From the NCBI RefSeq assembly GCF_000735435.1, contig NZ_JMPP01000014.1, forward strand, positions 62,001 to 126,000: 64,000 bases of DNA, read 5' to 3'. Shown here one piece after another: positions 12,022 to 19,761 of the stretch (positions are counted from its first letter, which is position 1; each line of letters opens with the position of its first letter). The notes under the pieces are model-generated. The model had not been told where the DNA came from. It was given only the letters and a program-made list of their open reading frames with translations, and searched no databases. The position numbers were made by a program, and so were the translations under genes. Source of the DNA: Klebsiella planticola ATCC 33531. Its GTDB lineage: Bacteria > Pseudomonadota > Gammaproteobacteria > Enterobacterales > Enterobacteriaceae.

Positions 12022-12105
12022 GTTGACGTAATACAGTGTACTTGCGGTTACCAGCCGTAAACATGCTGAGAAAAACCTCGCTCCGGCGGGGTTTTTTGTT
12101 TTTTT
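12022..12105 (+). ncRNA. istR: IstR-1 antitoxin RNA
   Basis: Small RNA of about 80 bases divergent from tisB. The 5' part, beginning GUUGACGUAAUACAGUGU, is complementary to the tisB leader (11774-11794). A terminator hairpin, ACCTCGC (12075-12081) with GCGGGGT (12086-12092), is followed by a long T run. It represses TisB translation in unstressed cells in E. coli. A longer IstR-2 starting near the LexA box and sharing this terminator is expected by analogy. Confidence 0.88.
12075..12105 (+). terminator. intrinsic terminator of istR
   Basis: A 7-bp stem with a TCCG tetraloop is followed by a tract of 13 T broken by one G, a textbook Rho-independent terminator. Confidence 0.9.
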
Positions 12106-12120
12106 CGACCGGTAAGAAAT

Positions 12121-12136
12121 TGTGATCCTTCACACA
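12121..12136 (+). promoter_or_regulatory. CRP-binding site upstream of ivbL-ilvBN
   Basis: TGTGA-TCCTTC-ACACA matches the CRP consensus TGTGA-N6-TCACA at 9 of 10 positions. The E. coli ilvBN promoter is activated by CRP-cAMP. A -10 sequence TATAAA is at 12189-12194; the -35 is unclear. Confidence 0.75.
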
Positions 12137-12226
12137 AATCCTCGTGGATGAAAATAAATCCGTTGTTTAATGGCGGCGGCTGTGTTTGTATAAATTCAGT
12201 TAAATTTTCGACACAACAGGTCCCTA

Positions 12227-12322
12227 ATGAACGCTTCCATTCTGACTTCGACTCTACTAAAAACCGCGCCTGCCGCGGTGGTCGTCGTGCGTGTGGTGGT
12301 CGTCGTCGGCAATGCGCCGTAG
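12227..12322 (+). CDS. ivbL: ilvB operon leader peptide IvbL
   Basis: Leader peptide of 31 residues ending in VVVVRVVVVVGNAP, with nine valines and three leucines. Stalling of ribosomes on the valine (and leucine) codons under amino-acid shortage prevents formation of the terminator at 12345-12379, so ilvBN is read. The C-terminal half is the same as E. coli IvbL as I recall it, while the N-terminal half differs (MNASILTSTLLKTAPAA). This is classical attenuation. Confidence 0.95.
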   Translation: MNASILTSTLLKTAPAAVVVVRVVVVVGNAP

Positions 12323-12344
12323 GGTCCGGAACAACACGATTCCA

Positions 12345-12379
12345 AACCCCGCCGGCGCAAACCGAGCGGGGTTTTTTTT
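12345..12379 (+). terminator. ilvBN attenuator
   Basis: A GC-rich hairpin (AACCCCGC with GCGGGGTT) followed by eight T, 22 bases after the ivbL stop and 44 bases before ilvB. It is the regulated terminator of the attenuation system. Confidence 0.92.
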
Positions 12380-12423
12380 CGACACTCGCCCGGTAAGTCG
12401 GCTCAAAATAAAAGGACTGGAGC

Positions 12424-14112
12424 ATGGCAAGTTCGGGCACAACATCAGAAAAAATGCGCTTTACCGGCGCACAGTTAGTTATTCATTTACTGGAACGCCA
12501 GGGGATCACGACCGTTGCGGGCATCCCGGGCGGCTCTATCCTTCCCATCTATGACGCATTAAGCCAAAGCACGCAGATTCGCCACGTTCTGGCGCGTCAC
12601 GAGCAGGGCGCGGGCTTTATCGCTCAGGGGATGGCGCGTACCGAGGGCAAACCGGCGGTCTGTATGGCCTGTAGCGGCCCGGGCGCCACCAACCTGATCA
12701 CCGCCATCGCCGATGCGCGTCTGGACTCGATTCCGCTGGTGTGCATTACCGGCCAGGTTCCGGCATCGATGATCGGGACCGATGCGTTCCAGGAAGTCGA
12801 CACCTACGGTATCTCTATCCCCATCACCAAACATAACTACCTGGTCCGCGATATTGCTGAACTGCCGCAGGTGATGAGCGATGCTTTTCGCATCGCCCAG
12901 TCCGGCCGCCCGGGTCCGGTGTGGATAGATATTCCTAAGGATGTGCAGACGGCGACCATCGAGCTGGAGGCGTTACCGGAGCCGGGTGCGCGCACCGCAC
13001 CGCCGACATTTGACAGCGCCAGCGTCCACGACGCGGCCGCCATGATCAATGCGGCTAAGCGCCCGGTACTTTATCTGGGCGGCGGCGTGATTAACGCCCC
13101 TGAGCAGGTGCGTGCGCTGGCGGAAAAAGCGAACCTGCCTACCACCATGACCCTGATGGCGCTGGGGATGCTGCCGAAGGCGCATCCGCTGTCGCTGGGC
13201 ATGCTGGGTATGCACGGCGCGCGCAGCACCAACTTTATTCTGCAAGAAGCGGATTTACTGGTTGTTTTAGGCGCGCGTTTTGATGACCGGGCGATTGGTA
13301 AAACCGAGCAGTTCTGCCCGAACGCGAAAATTATTCACGTTGATATCGACCGTTCCGAACTGGGTAAAATCAAGCAGCCGCACGTGGCGATTCAAGGGGA
13401 TGTGGCCGACGTTCTGGCGCAGCTGACGCCGCAGGTCGCCGCCCAGCCGCGCGACGAGTGGCGCCAGATGGTGGCGGATCTGCAGCGTGAGTTTCCGTCC
13501 CCGATTCCGCAGGAGAGCGACCCGCTCACCCATTACGGCCTGATCAACGCCGTTGCCGCCTGCGTCAATGATGAGGCGATCGTCACCACCGATGTCGGTC
13601 AGCATCAGATGTGGGTCGCGCAGGCTTATCCGCTGAATCGCCCGCGTCAATGGCTGACTTCCGGCGGGCTGGGAACCATGGGATTCGGTCTGCCGGCAGC
13701 GGTCGGAGCGGCGCTGGCTAATCCACAGCGCAAAGTCATCTGCTTCTCCGGTGACGGCAGCCTGATGATGAACATTCAGGAGATGGCCACCGCGGCAGAA
13801 AACCAGCTGGATGTGAAAATCATCCTGATGAATAACGAAGCGTTGGGGCTGGTCTATCAGCAACAGAGCCTGTTCTATCAGCAGGGGGTATTTGCTGCCA
13901 CCTATCCCGGAATGATTAACTTTATGCAGATCGCCGCCGGATTTGGTCTGCAAACCTGCGATTTAAATCACGAAGCTGACCCGCAGGCGGCGCTGCAGGC
14001 GATCATCGATCGTCCCGGTCCGGCGCTGATTCATGTGCGTATTGATGCGGAAGAAAAAGTCTATCCGATGGTTCCGCCGGGAGCGGCAAATACAGAAATG
14101 GTGGGGGAATAA
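12424..14112 (+). CDS. ilvB: acetolactate synthase I, large catalytic subunit
   Basis: Thiamine-diphosphate enzyme of 562 residues that condenses two pyruvates to acetolactate, or pyruvate with 2-ketobutyrate, the first common step of valine, leucine and isoleucine synthesis. The N-terminal domain has GIPGGSILPIYDAL and the catalytic glutamate region ARHEQGAGFIAQG (about residues 58-70). The C-terminal ThDP motif GDGSLMMNIQEMATAAENQLDVKIILMNN lies at about 442-470. It follows the ivbL attenuator and is 3 bases upstream of ilvN. Confidence 0.97.
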   Translation: MASSGTTSEKMRFTGAQLVIHLLERQGITTVAGIPGGSILPIYDALSQSTQIRHVLARHEQGAGFIAQGMARTEGKPAVCMACSGPGATNLITAIADARLDSIPLVCITGQVPASMIGTDAFQEVDTYGISIPITKHNYLVRDIAELPQVMSDAFRIAQSGRPGPVWIDIPKDVQTATIELEALPEPGARTAPPTFDSASVHDAAAMINAAKRPVLYLGGGVINAPEQVRALAEKANLPTTMTLMALGMLPKAHPLSLGMLGMHGARSTNFILQEADLLVVLGARFDDRAIGKTEQFCPNAKIIHVDIDRSELGKIKQPHVAIQGDVADVLAQLTPQVAAQPRDEWRQMVADLQREFPSPIPQESDPLTHYGLINAVAACVNDEAIVTTDVGQHQMWVAQAYPLNRPRQWLTSGGLGTMGFGLPAAVGAALANPQRKVICFSGDGSLMMNIQEMATAAENQLDVKIILMNNEALGLVYQQQSLFYQQGVFAATYPGMINFMQIAAGFGLQTCDLNHEADPQAALQAIIDRPGPALIHVRIDAEEKVYPMVPPGAANTEMVGE

Positions 14113-14115
14113 ACC

Positions 14116-14406
14116 ATGCAACAGCAGACTCATGACAACGTTATTCTGGAACTCACCGTTCGCAACCATCCGGGAGTGATGACCCACGTTTGTGGCCTGT
14201 TTGCCCGCCGCGCGTTCAACGTGGAAGGCATTCTCTGTTTGCCGATTCAGAACAGCAACCACAGCCGCATCTGGCTGCTGGTGAACGATGACCAGCGGCT
14301 GGGGCAGATGATCAGTCAGATTGAAAAACTGGAAGATGTGGAGAAGGTGGCGCGTAATCAGTCCGATCCTTCCATGTTTAATAAAATTGCCGTCTTCTTT
14401 GAGTAA
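14116..14406 (+). CDS. ilvN: acetolactate synthase I, regulatory subunit
   Basis: ACT-domain subunit of 96 residues, identical in length to E. coli IlvN. It binds valine and gives feedback inhibition of the IlvBN holoenzyme, and also raises its activity. The ACT core begins [29 protein letters not shown]. It lies 3 bases after ilvB and ends at a hairpin (14408-14425). Confidence 0.96.
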   Translation: MQQQTHDNVILELTVRNHPGVMTHVCGLFARRAFNVEGILCLPIQNSNHSRIWLLVNDDQRLGQMISQIEKLEDVEKVARNQSDPSMFNKIAVFFE

Positions 14407-14407
14407 G

Positions 14408-14434
14408 AGCCTGCCCCATCAGGCTATTTTATTT
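14408..14434 (+). terminator. terminator of ilvBN
   Basis: AGCCTG (14408-14413) pairs with CAGGCT (14420-14425) and is followed by a T-rich run (ATTTTATTT). Confidence 0.75.
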
Positions 14435-14543
14435 GCCATTTTGGCCATGGGCAGTGCACGTACTGCGTGTACGCTCTGGTTTTTCCGCGCTGCCCGCGTC
14501 CAGACTGGCTGCAACAATCTACGCCTGGTGGGATGACGCTCAG

Positions 14544-15335
14544 TTATTCGCTTTCAGAGTCCGGCGTGATGACTTTTACCGACCCGTTCCGGCAGTGCGT
14601 GGCATAGTCTGCCGGTAACGGGCGATCGCTGATCAGCACATCAAATGCCGGCAGCGGCGCTATACTGGCAGGCGCAACATCGTCGAACAGCGCGTAGCGC
14701 GCGAGCAGGATTTTCCGCAGGCCGCGATCCATCGCTTTACGTTTCGTGGCGAGGTCGTCGGGGTTAAACCAGCTGACGCCAAAATGTTCGTGAACGCCGC
14801 TGGCGGAGATAAACACTTTACGCGGATTGAGTGAATCCAGCGCCGAAGGGTTGCCGGTATCGTAGAAGGCATCGCTCTTCGCCCGATAGGTGCCACCGCA
14901 TAAGATGGCGGTGGCATTGGGCTTTTCATTTAAGGCCATAAACACCCGATGTGAATAGCAAATACCGGTAAAGGTAATGTCATCGGGGATCATATTGATG
15001 ACCAGCGGCATTTCGCTGCCGTTATCAAAAAAGACCAGGTCGTTTTCGCTGACCAGGCCGGCGGCGAGGATGGCAATGGGCAGTTCGTCGCGATGATGGG
15101 CCGGTTTTGTCGCCAGCGCTGGCGTGACGGAAGGCGATGAGGGTTTGTTGACCATCACCACGTAGCCGCCTAATAGCGTGAGCGGCAGCGGTTCGTCGTT
15201 TTCCTGGCTGAGATCCCGACGAATCGTCATCACAGAGACCTCCAGCATACGCGCGGCGTCTTTAAGATGGATTCGGTCGGTTTTCTTCAGCAGTTCCATC
15301 AGACGACGTATACGTTCTTTTTGCTTGGTCTCCAT
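14544..15335 (-). CDS. deoQ: DeoR-family repressor of deoxyribose catabolism (DeoQ)
   Basis: DeoR-type regulator of 263 residues. The N-terminal helix-turn-helix has LHLKDAARMLEVSVMTIRRDL-like sequence (about residues 22-42), and the C-terminal sugar-phosphate sensing domain (about 85-250) keeps the family pattern FFDNGSEMP and CYSHRVFMALNEKP. It resembles E. coli DeoR and, by its divergent position to deoKPX, the DeoQ repressor of Salmonella. Two inverted repeats with ATGTT/AACAT arms lie between it and deoK. A fairly long C-terminal tail ends in SESE. Confidence 0.85.
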   Translation of the reverse strand: METKQKERIRRLMELLKKTDRIHLKDAARMLEVSVMTIRRDLSQENDEPLPLTLLGGYVVMVNKPSSPSVTPALATKPAHHRDELPIAILAAGLVSENDLVFFDNGSEMPLVINMIPDDITFTGICYSHRVFMALNEKPNATAILCGGTYRAKSDAFYDTGNPSALDSLNPRKVFISASGVHEHFGVSWFNPDDLATKRKAMDRGLRKILLARYALFDDVAPASIAPLPAFDVLISDRPLPADYATHCRNGSVKVITPDSESE

Positions 15336-15360
15336 TCACACTCTCCGCAATTCATTTGGC

Positions 15361-15382
15361 AAATGTTCCTTTGGTAACATTT
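15361..15382. promoter_or_regulatory. inverted repeat, candidate DeoQ operator 1
   Basis: AAATGTT (15361-15367) and AACATTT (15376-15382) are perfect arms around 8 bases, close upstream of deoQ. The same ATGTT/AACAT element recurs near deoK, suggesting a repressor bridging both. Confidence 0.55.
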
Positions 15383-15583
15383 TTGTCCCTGCTGAAACAT
15401 TATGCATTCACATTACTATACTGCGGCCCCTTGAGAATTAAAAGTCTGACCGATCTCGTTTTTATTAATATAATCTCTTTATTTTCAGTTTCTTATCTTG
15501 TTGTTTTTGATTTTTATTTTTCTTTCCCTCTCGATTGCCCACATTTTCCTGGATGATAAATAAACAAGAAATGATACTGCAAT

Positions 15584-15599
15584 CGCGATCATGGTCACA
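15584..15599 (+). promoter_or_regulatory. possible CRP site upstream of deoK
   Basis: CGCGA-TCATGG-TCACA matches the CRP consensus at 8 of 10 positions and lies about 75-90 bases before deoK. Catabolite control of deoxyribose use would be expected. Confidence 0.4.
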
Positions 15600-15611
15600 A
15601 ATGGTACTAAA

Positions 15612-15629
15612 GTAACATGATAATGTTAC
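15612..15629. promoter_or_regulatory. inverted repeat, candidate DeoQ operator 2
   Basis: GTAACAT (15612-15618) and ATGTTAC (15623-15629) are perfect 7-base arms around GATA, about 45 bases before deoK. Compare the related repeat at 15361-15382. Confidence 0.6.
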
Positions 15630-15671
15630 GATAATATCATTGTTGTGTGATTGTTTCTGAGAGGTAGTAAA

Positions 15672-16592
15672 ATGGATATCGCGGTTATTGGCTCCAACAT
15701 GGTGGACCTCATCACCTACACCAACCAGATGCCGAAAGAGGGGGAAACCCTTGAGGCGCCGGCGTTCAAAATTGGCTGCGGCGGGAAAGGGGCCAACCAG
15801 GCCGTTGCCGCCGCTAAGCTTAATTCGAAAGTGCTGATGTTGACCAAGGTGGGAGATGACATCTTTGCGGATAACACGATTCGCAATCTTGAGTCCTGGG
15901 GCATCAATACCACTTATGTTGAGAAAGTCCCCTGTACCAGCAGCGGCGTGGCGCCGATCTTTGTGAATGCCAACTCCAGCAACAGCATTCTTATTATTAA
16001 AGGCGCCAACAAGTTCCTCTCTCCTGAAGATATCGATCGCGCCGCCGAGGATTTAAAAAAATGCCAGCTGATTGTGTTGCAGCTTGAGGTTCAACTGGAA
16101 ACGGTTTACCACGCTATCGAATTTGGTAAAAAGCACGGCATTGAAGTGTTATTAAATCCGGCGCCCGCGTTGCGCGAATTAGATATGTCTTATGCCTGTA
16201 AATGTGATTTCTTTGTTCCCAATGAGACCGAGCTGGAAATATTAACCGGCCTGCCTGTTGATACTTACGACAATATTCGTGCCGCCGCCCGCAGCCTCGT
16301 TGAAAAAGGCCTCAACAATATTATTGTGACCATGGGTGAGAAGGGCGCGCTGTGGATGACGCGCACTCAGGAAGTGCATGTCCCGGCATTTAAAGTCAGC
16401 GCGGTAGATACCAGCGGCGCAGGCGATGCCTTTATCGGTTGTTTTGCTCACTATTACGTCCAGAGCGGAGATGTTGAATCCGCCATGAAAAAAGCCGCTC
16501 TCTTTGCCGCCTTTAGCGTCACGGGGAAAGGCACGCAATCGTCTTATCCCAGTATCGAGCAGTTTAATGAATATCTGTCGTTAAACGAATAA
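15672..16592 (+). CDS. deoK: deoxyribokinase DeoK (PfkB/ribokinase family)
   Basis: Sugar kinase of 306 residues that phosphorylates 2-deoxy-D-ribose to the 5-phosphate, feeding DeoC aldolase. PfkB signature 1 appears as GCGGKGANQAVAAAKL (about residues 35-50) and signature 2 as DTSGAGDAFIG (about 245-255) with the catalytic Asp in GAGD. The ATG at 15672 has GAGAGG upstream; an in-frame TTG at 15651 is less likely. It is first of the deoKPX operon, divergent from deoQ. Confidence 0.92.
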   Translation: MDIAVIGSNMVDLITYTNQMPKEGETLEAPAFKIGCGGKGANQAVAAAKLNSKVLMLTKVGDDIFADNTIRNLESWGINTTYVEKVPCTSSGVAPIFVNANSSNSILIIKGANKFLSPEDIDRAAEDLKKCQLIVLQLEVQLETVYHAIEFGKKHGIEVLLNPAPALRELDMSYACKCDFFVPNETELEILTGLPVDTYDNIRAAARSLVEKGLNNIIVTMGEKGALWMTRTQEVHVPAFKVSAVDTSGAGDAFIGCFAHYYVQSGDVESAMKKAALFAAFSVTGKGTQSSYPSIEQFNEYLSLNE

Positions 16593-16619
16593 TCACTCTG
16601 CACTGTAAAAGGTAGCACT

Positions 16620-17936
16620 ATGAACGATAAAAACATCATTCAGATGCCTGACGGCTATCTGAACAAAACACCTCTGTTCCAGTTTATTTTGTTATCCTGC
16701 TTATTCCCTTTATGGGGATGTGCTGCGGCCTTAAATGATATTTTAATTACGCAGTTTAAAAGCGTGTTTGCATTAAGTAACTTTGCCTCCGCGCTGGTCC
16801 AGAGCGCATTTTATGGCGGTTATTTTTTAATTGCGATTCCGGCGTCGTTAGTGATTAAAAACACCAGCTATAAGGTCGCTATTCTCACCGGACTGACGCT
16901 GTATATCGTCGGCTGCACGCTCTTTTTCCCGGCTTCGCACATGGCAACCTACACCATGTTCCTGGCCGCGATTTTTGCGATTGCCATCGGCCTGAGCTTT
17001 CTTGAGACGGCAGCGAACACCTACAGTTCGATGATCGGCCCGAAAAGCCATGCCACGCTGCGCCTGAACATCAGCCAGACCTTTTATCCAATTGGCGCGG
17101 CAGCCGGTATTTTGCTGGGTAAATATCTGGTCTTTTCCGATGGCGAAAGTCTGGAAAAACAGATGGCCGGTATGAATGCCGAGCAGATCCATAACTTTAA
17201 AGTCCTGATGCTGGAAAACACCCTTGAGCCTTACAAGTACATGATCATGGTGCTGGTGGTGGTCATGGTGCTGTTCCTGCTGACGCGCTTCCCGACCTGT
17301 AAAGTTGCGCAGACGGCGAACCATAAACGCCCGTCGGCGGCCGACACGCTGCGCTACCTGGCTACCAACGCACGTTTTCGTCGCGGAATTGCCGCCCAGT
17401 TCCTGTATGTCGGTATGCAGGTTACCGTCTGGTCGTTCACCATTCGCCTTGCGCTGGAGTTGGGTGATATCAACGAGCGTGATGCCTCAACGTTTATGGT
17501 CTACAGCTTTGCCTGCTTCTTTATTGGCAAGTTTATCGCCAACATTTTAATGACCCGCTTCACGCCGGAAAAGGTGCTGATTCTCTACTCGGTTATCGGC
17601 GCACTGTTCCTTGCGTATGTGGCGCTGGCGCCGAGCTTTAGCGCGGTCTACGTGGCGGTGCTGGTGAGCGTGCTGTTCGGACCGTGCTGGGCAACCATCT
17701 ATGCCGGTACGCTCAATACGGTGGATAACGAACACACTGAAATGGCCGGTGCGGTCATTGTGATGGCGATTATTGGTGCCGCCGTCGTCCCTGCGATTCA
17801 GGGCTTTGTCGCCGATATGTTCCACTCGCTGCAGGTCTCTTTCCTGGTACCGATGCTGTGCTTCATCTATGTCGGCATCTATTTCTGGCGCGAATGCAAA
17901 GTCCGCCGGGCGCTGACTGAAGCGACGGCATCCTGA
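16620..17936 (+). CDS. deoP: deoxyribose permease DeoP (FucP-like MFS)
   Basis: Major facilitator transporter of 438 residues with about 12 membrane segments, related to the fucose permease FucP. The LSCLFPLWGCAAALNDILITQFK stretch near residue 25-47 is typical of that subgroup. It lies between deoK and deoX in the order of the Salmonella deoKPX operon and so is taken to be the deoxyribose uptake system. It starts 27 bases after deoK. Confidence 0.9.
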   Translation: MNDKNIIQMPDGYLNKTPLFQFILLSCLFPLWGCAAALNDILITQFKSVFALSNFASALVQSAFYGGYFLIAIPASLVIKNTSYKVAILTGLTLYIVGCTLFFPASHMATYTMFLAAIFAIAIGLSFLETAANTYSSMIGPKSHATLRLNISQTFYPIGAAAGILLGKYLVFSDGESLEKQMAGMNAEQIHNFKVLMLENTLEPYKYMIMVLVVVMVLFLLTRFPTCKVAQTANHKRPSAADTLRYLATNARFRRGIAAQFLYVGMQVTVWSFTIRLALELGDINERDASTFMVYSFACFFIGKFIANILMTRFTPEKVLILYSVIGALFLAYVALAPSFSAVYVAVLVSVLFGPCWATIYAGTLNTVDNEHTEMAGAVIVMAIIGAAVVPAIQGFVADMFHSLQVSFLVPMLCFIYVGIYFWRECKVRRALTEATAS

Positions 17937-17947
17937 GGAGAACGATC

Positions 17948-18961
17948 ATGACGACACGCTTACCTTTATGGCGCCAGCTCTTTAGCGAGCAACCGCGCAC
18001 GCTGCTGGCGAATGATGACTTCACGGTGACGGCTTTCCGCTATGCCAGCGGCGTAGAGGGGCTGCGGGTGGAAAACGCGCGCGGTTATCTGGTGATTTTG
18101 CCCTGGCTGGGGCAAATGATCTGGGATGCTGAGTTTGATGGCCGCGATCTGACCATGCGCAATATGTTCAGCGAGCCGAAGCCGGCAGCGGAGGTGGTGG
18201 CCACCTATGGCTGTTTCGCTTTCCACTCAGGGCTGTTGGCGAACGGCTGTCCGTCGCCGCAGGATACTCACCCGCTGCATGGTGAAATGGCCTGTGCGGC
18301 CATGGATGAAGCCTGGCTTGAACTGGAGGCAGACTGCCTGCGCGTGGCGGGGCGCTATGAATACGTGATGGGCTTTGGTCATCACTATGAGGCGCGGCCG
18401 ACGGTGGCCTTACGGCGAGCCAGCGCGCTGTTTGATATCCAGATGGCGGTGACCAATCTTGCCTCTGTCGCCATGCCGCTGCAGTACATGTGCCATATGA
18501 ACTATGCCTATGTGGCGCAGGCGACCTTCAGCCAGAATATCCCTGACGAAGCGCTCTCGCTGCGCGAATCGGTACCTGCCCACGTGCAGCCGACGGAATC
18601 GTGGCTGGCGTTCAATCAGCGTCTCCTGCAAGGCGAAGCCTCGCTGACCGCGTTGTGCGAGCCTCAATATTACGACCCGGAAATCGTCTTTTTTGCCGAT
18701 CAGCTGTATCGCTACACCGATAGCCCGGAATTTCGCATGATAGCGCCGGATGGCACCACGTTTGTCACGCGGTTCTCCAGCACCGAGTTCAATTATGTTA
18801 CCCGCTGGATCCTCTATAACGGCGATCAGCAGGTTGCTGCTTTCGCGCTGCCCGCCACCTGTCGGCCCGAGGGATTCCTGGCGGCTCAGCGTAATGGCAG
18901 CCTGATTTCACTGGCGCCGCAGCAAACCCGGACCTTCACGGTGACCACCGGTATCGCCTGA
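17948..18961 (+). CDS. deoX: DeoX, aldose-epimerase-like (DUF4432) protein
   Basis: Protein of 337 residues with the galactose-mutarotase-like beta-sandwich family features, including HPLHGEMACAAMDEAW (about residues 108-123) with conserved histidines. It is the third gene of the deoxyribose operon, 11 bases after deoP with GAGGAG before its ATG. Its role is not firmly established; interconversion of deoxyribose anomers is a reasonable inference from fold and context. No signal peptide is seen, so it is cytoplasmic. Confidence 0.85.
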   Translation: MTTRLPLWRQLFSEQPRTLLANDDFTVTAFRYASGVEGLRVENARGYLVILPWLGQMIWDAEFDGRDLTMRNMFSEPKPAAEVVATYGCFAFHSGLLANGCPSPQDTHPLHGEMACAAMDEAWLELEADCLRVAGRYEYVMGFGHHYEARPTVALRRASALFDIQMAVTNLASVAMPLQYMCHMNYAYVAQATFSQNIPDEALSLRESVPAHVQPTESWLAFNQRLLQGEASLTALCEPQYYDPEIVFFADQLYRYTDSPEFRMIAPDGTTFVTRFSSTEFNYVTRWILYNGDQQVAAFALPATCRPEGFLAAQRNGSLISLAPQQTRTFTVTTGIA

Positions 18962-19008
18962 GGCGGATAATCCTGCTCAAGGATTGAACAACAACGCGCG
19001 ATAAACAA

Positions 19009-19127
19009 AATCATTCAAGTGGCGTCAAGGCGGCAAGTCTGAGAATCCCCGGTTACTGACTTAAGTCAGTGGCTGGGGGAAGCAGATGTCACCAGCGCAG
19101 ACGCCGCTTGAAGGATGCCGTTTATAT
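19009..19127. repeat. ERIC (intergenic repeat unit) element upstream of uhpA
   Basis: The core GAATCCCCGGTTACTGAC followed by TTAAGTCAGTGGCTGGGG matches the conserved centre of the ERIC repeat on which ERIC-PCR primers are based. It contains a perfect 16-bp palindrome (19055-19070). Outer arms TTCAAGTGGCGTC (19014-19026) and GACGCCGCTTGAA (19100-19112) pair at 12 of 13 positions. The element fills most of the deoX-uhpA gap; its exact ends are approximate. Confidence 0.87.
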
Positions 19128-19167
19128 CGTTAAGGTAAGCGCGTTTTTTAACCCGCCAGGAAACGCC

Positions 19168-19761
19168 ATGACCACCATTGCCCTTATCGACGATCATCTT
19201 ATCGTCCGCTCCGGTTTTGCGCAGCTGCTGGGGCTGGAAGCCGACTTTCAGGTGGTTGCCGAATTTGGTTCCGCCCGCGAAGCGCTGGCGGGGCTGCCCG
19301 GGCGCGGCGTACAGGTCTGTATTTGTGATATTTCGATGCCGGATATGTCAGGACTTGAGCTGCTCAGCCAGCTGCCTAAAGGCATGGCGACCATCATGCT
19401 CTCTGTTCACGACAGTCCGGCGCTGGTGGAACAGGCGCTGAATGCCGGCGCCCGCGGTTTTCTCTCCAAACGCTGTAGCCCGGATGAGCTGATCGCCGCG
19501 GTCAGAACGGTGGCGGCCGGCGGTTGTTACCTGACGCCGGATATCGCCATGAAGCTGGCGGCAGGCCGCCAGGATCCGCTCACCCGCCGCGAGCGGCAGG
19601 TCGCAGAAAAGCTGGCGCAGGGGATGGCGGTGAAAGAGATCGCCGCTGAGCTGGCATTGTCGCCAAAAACCGTACACGTGCATCGCGCCAATCTGCTGGA
19701 AAAGCTGGGCGTCAGCAACGATGTTGAGCTGGCGCGGCGTATGTTCGATAGCTGGCAATGA
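19168..19761 (+). CDS. uhpA: response regulator UhpA of hexose-phosphate uptake
   Basis: Response regulator of the NarL/FixJ type, 197 residues. The receiver domain (about 1-120) has Asp8, Asp9, the phosphorylated Asp54 (CDISMPD) and Lys101 region; the LuxR-type helix-turn-helix (about 135-195) reads [43 protein letters not shown] in pattern. Phosphorylated UhpA activates uhpT. The ATG at 19168 gives the family start [10 protein letters not shown]; an in-frame extension into the ERIC repeat is spurious. It overlaps uhpB by 4 bases. Confidence 0.96.
   Translation: MTTIALIDDHLIVRSGFAQLLGLEADFQVVAEFGSAREALAGLPGRGVQVCICDISMPDMSGLELLSQLPKGMATIMLSVHDSPALVEQALNAGARGFLSKRCSPDELIAAVRTVAAGGCYLTPDIAMKLAAGRQDPLTRRERQVAEKLAQGMAVKEIAAELALSPKTVHVHRANLLEKLGVSNDVELARRMFDSWQ

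Noticed and set aside
14426-14543. Small gene between ilvN and deoQ
   Set aside because: Short open frames exist but have no ribosome binding site or recognisable product; the stretch is most likely noncoding.
19069-19167. N-terminal extension of uhpA into the ERIC repeat
   Set aside because: UhpA has a fixed family start at MTTIALIDD; the extension is repeat sequence.
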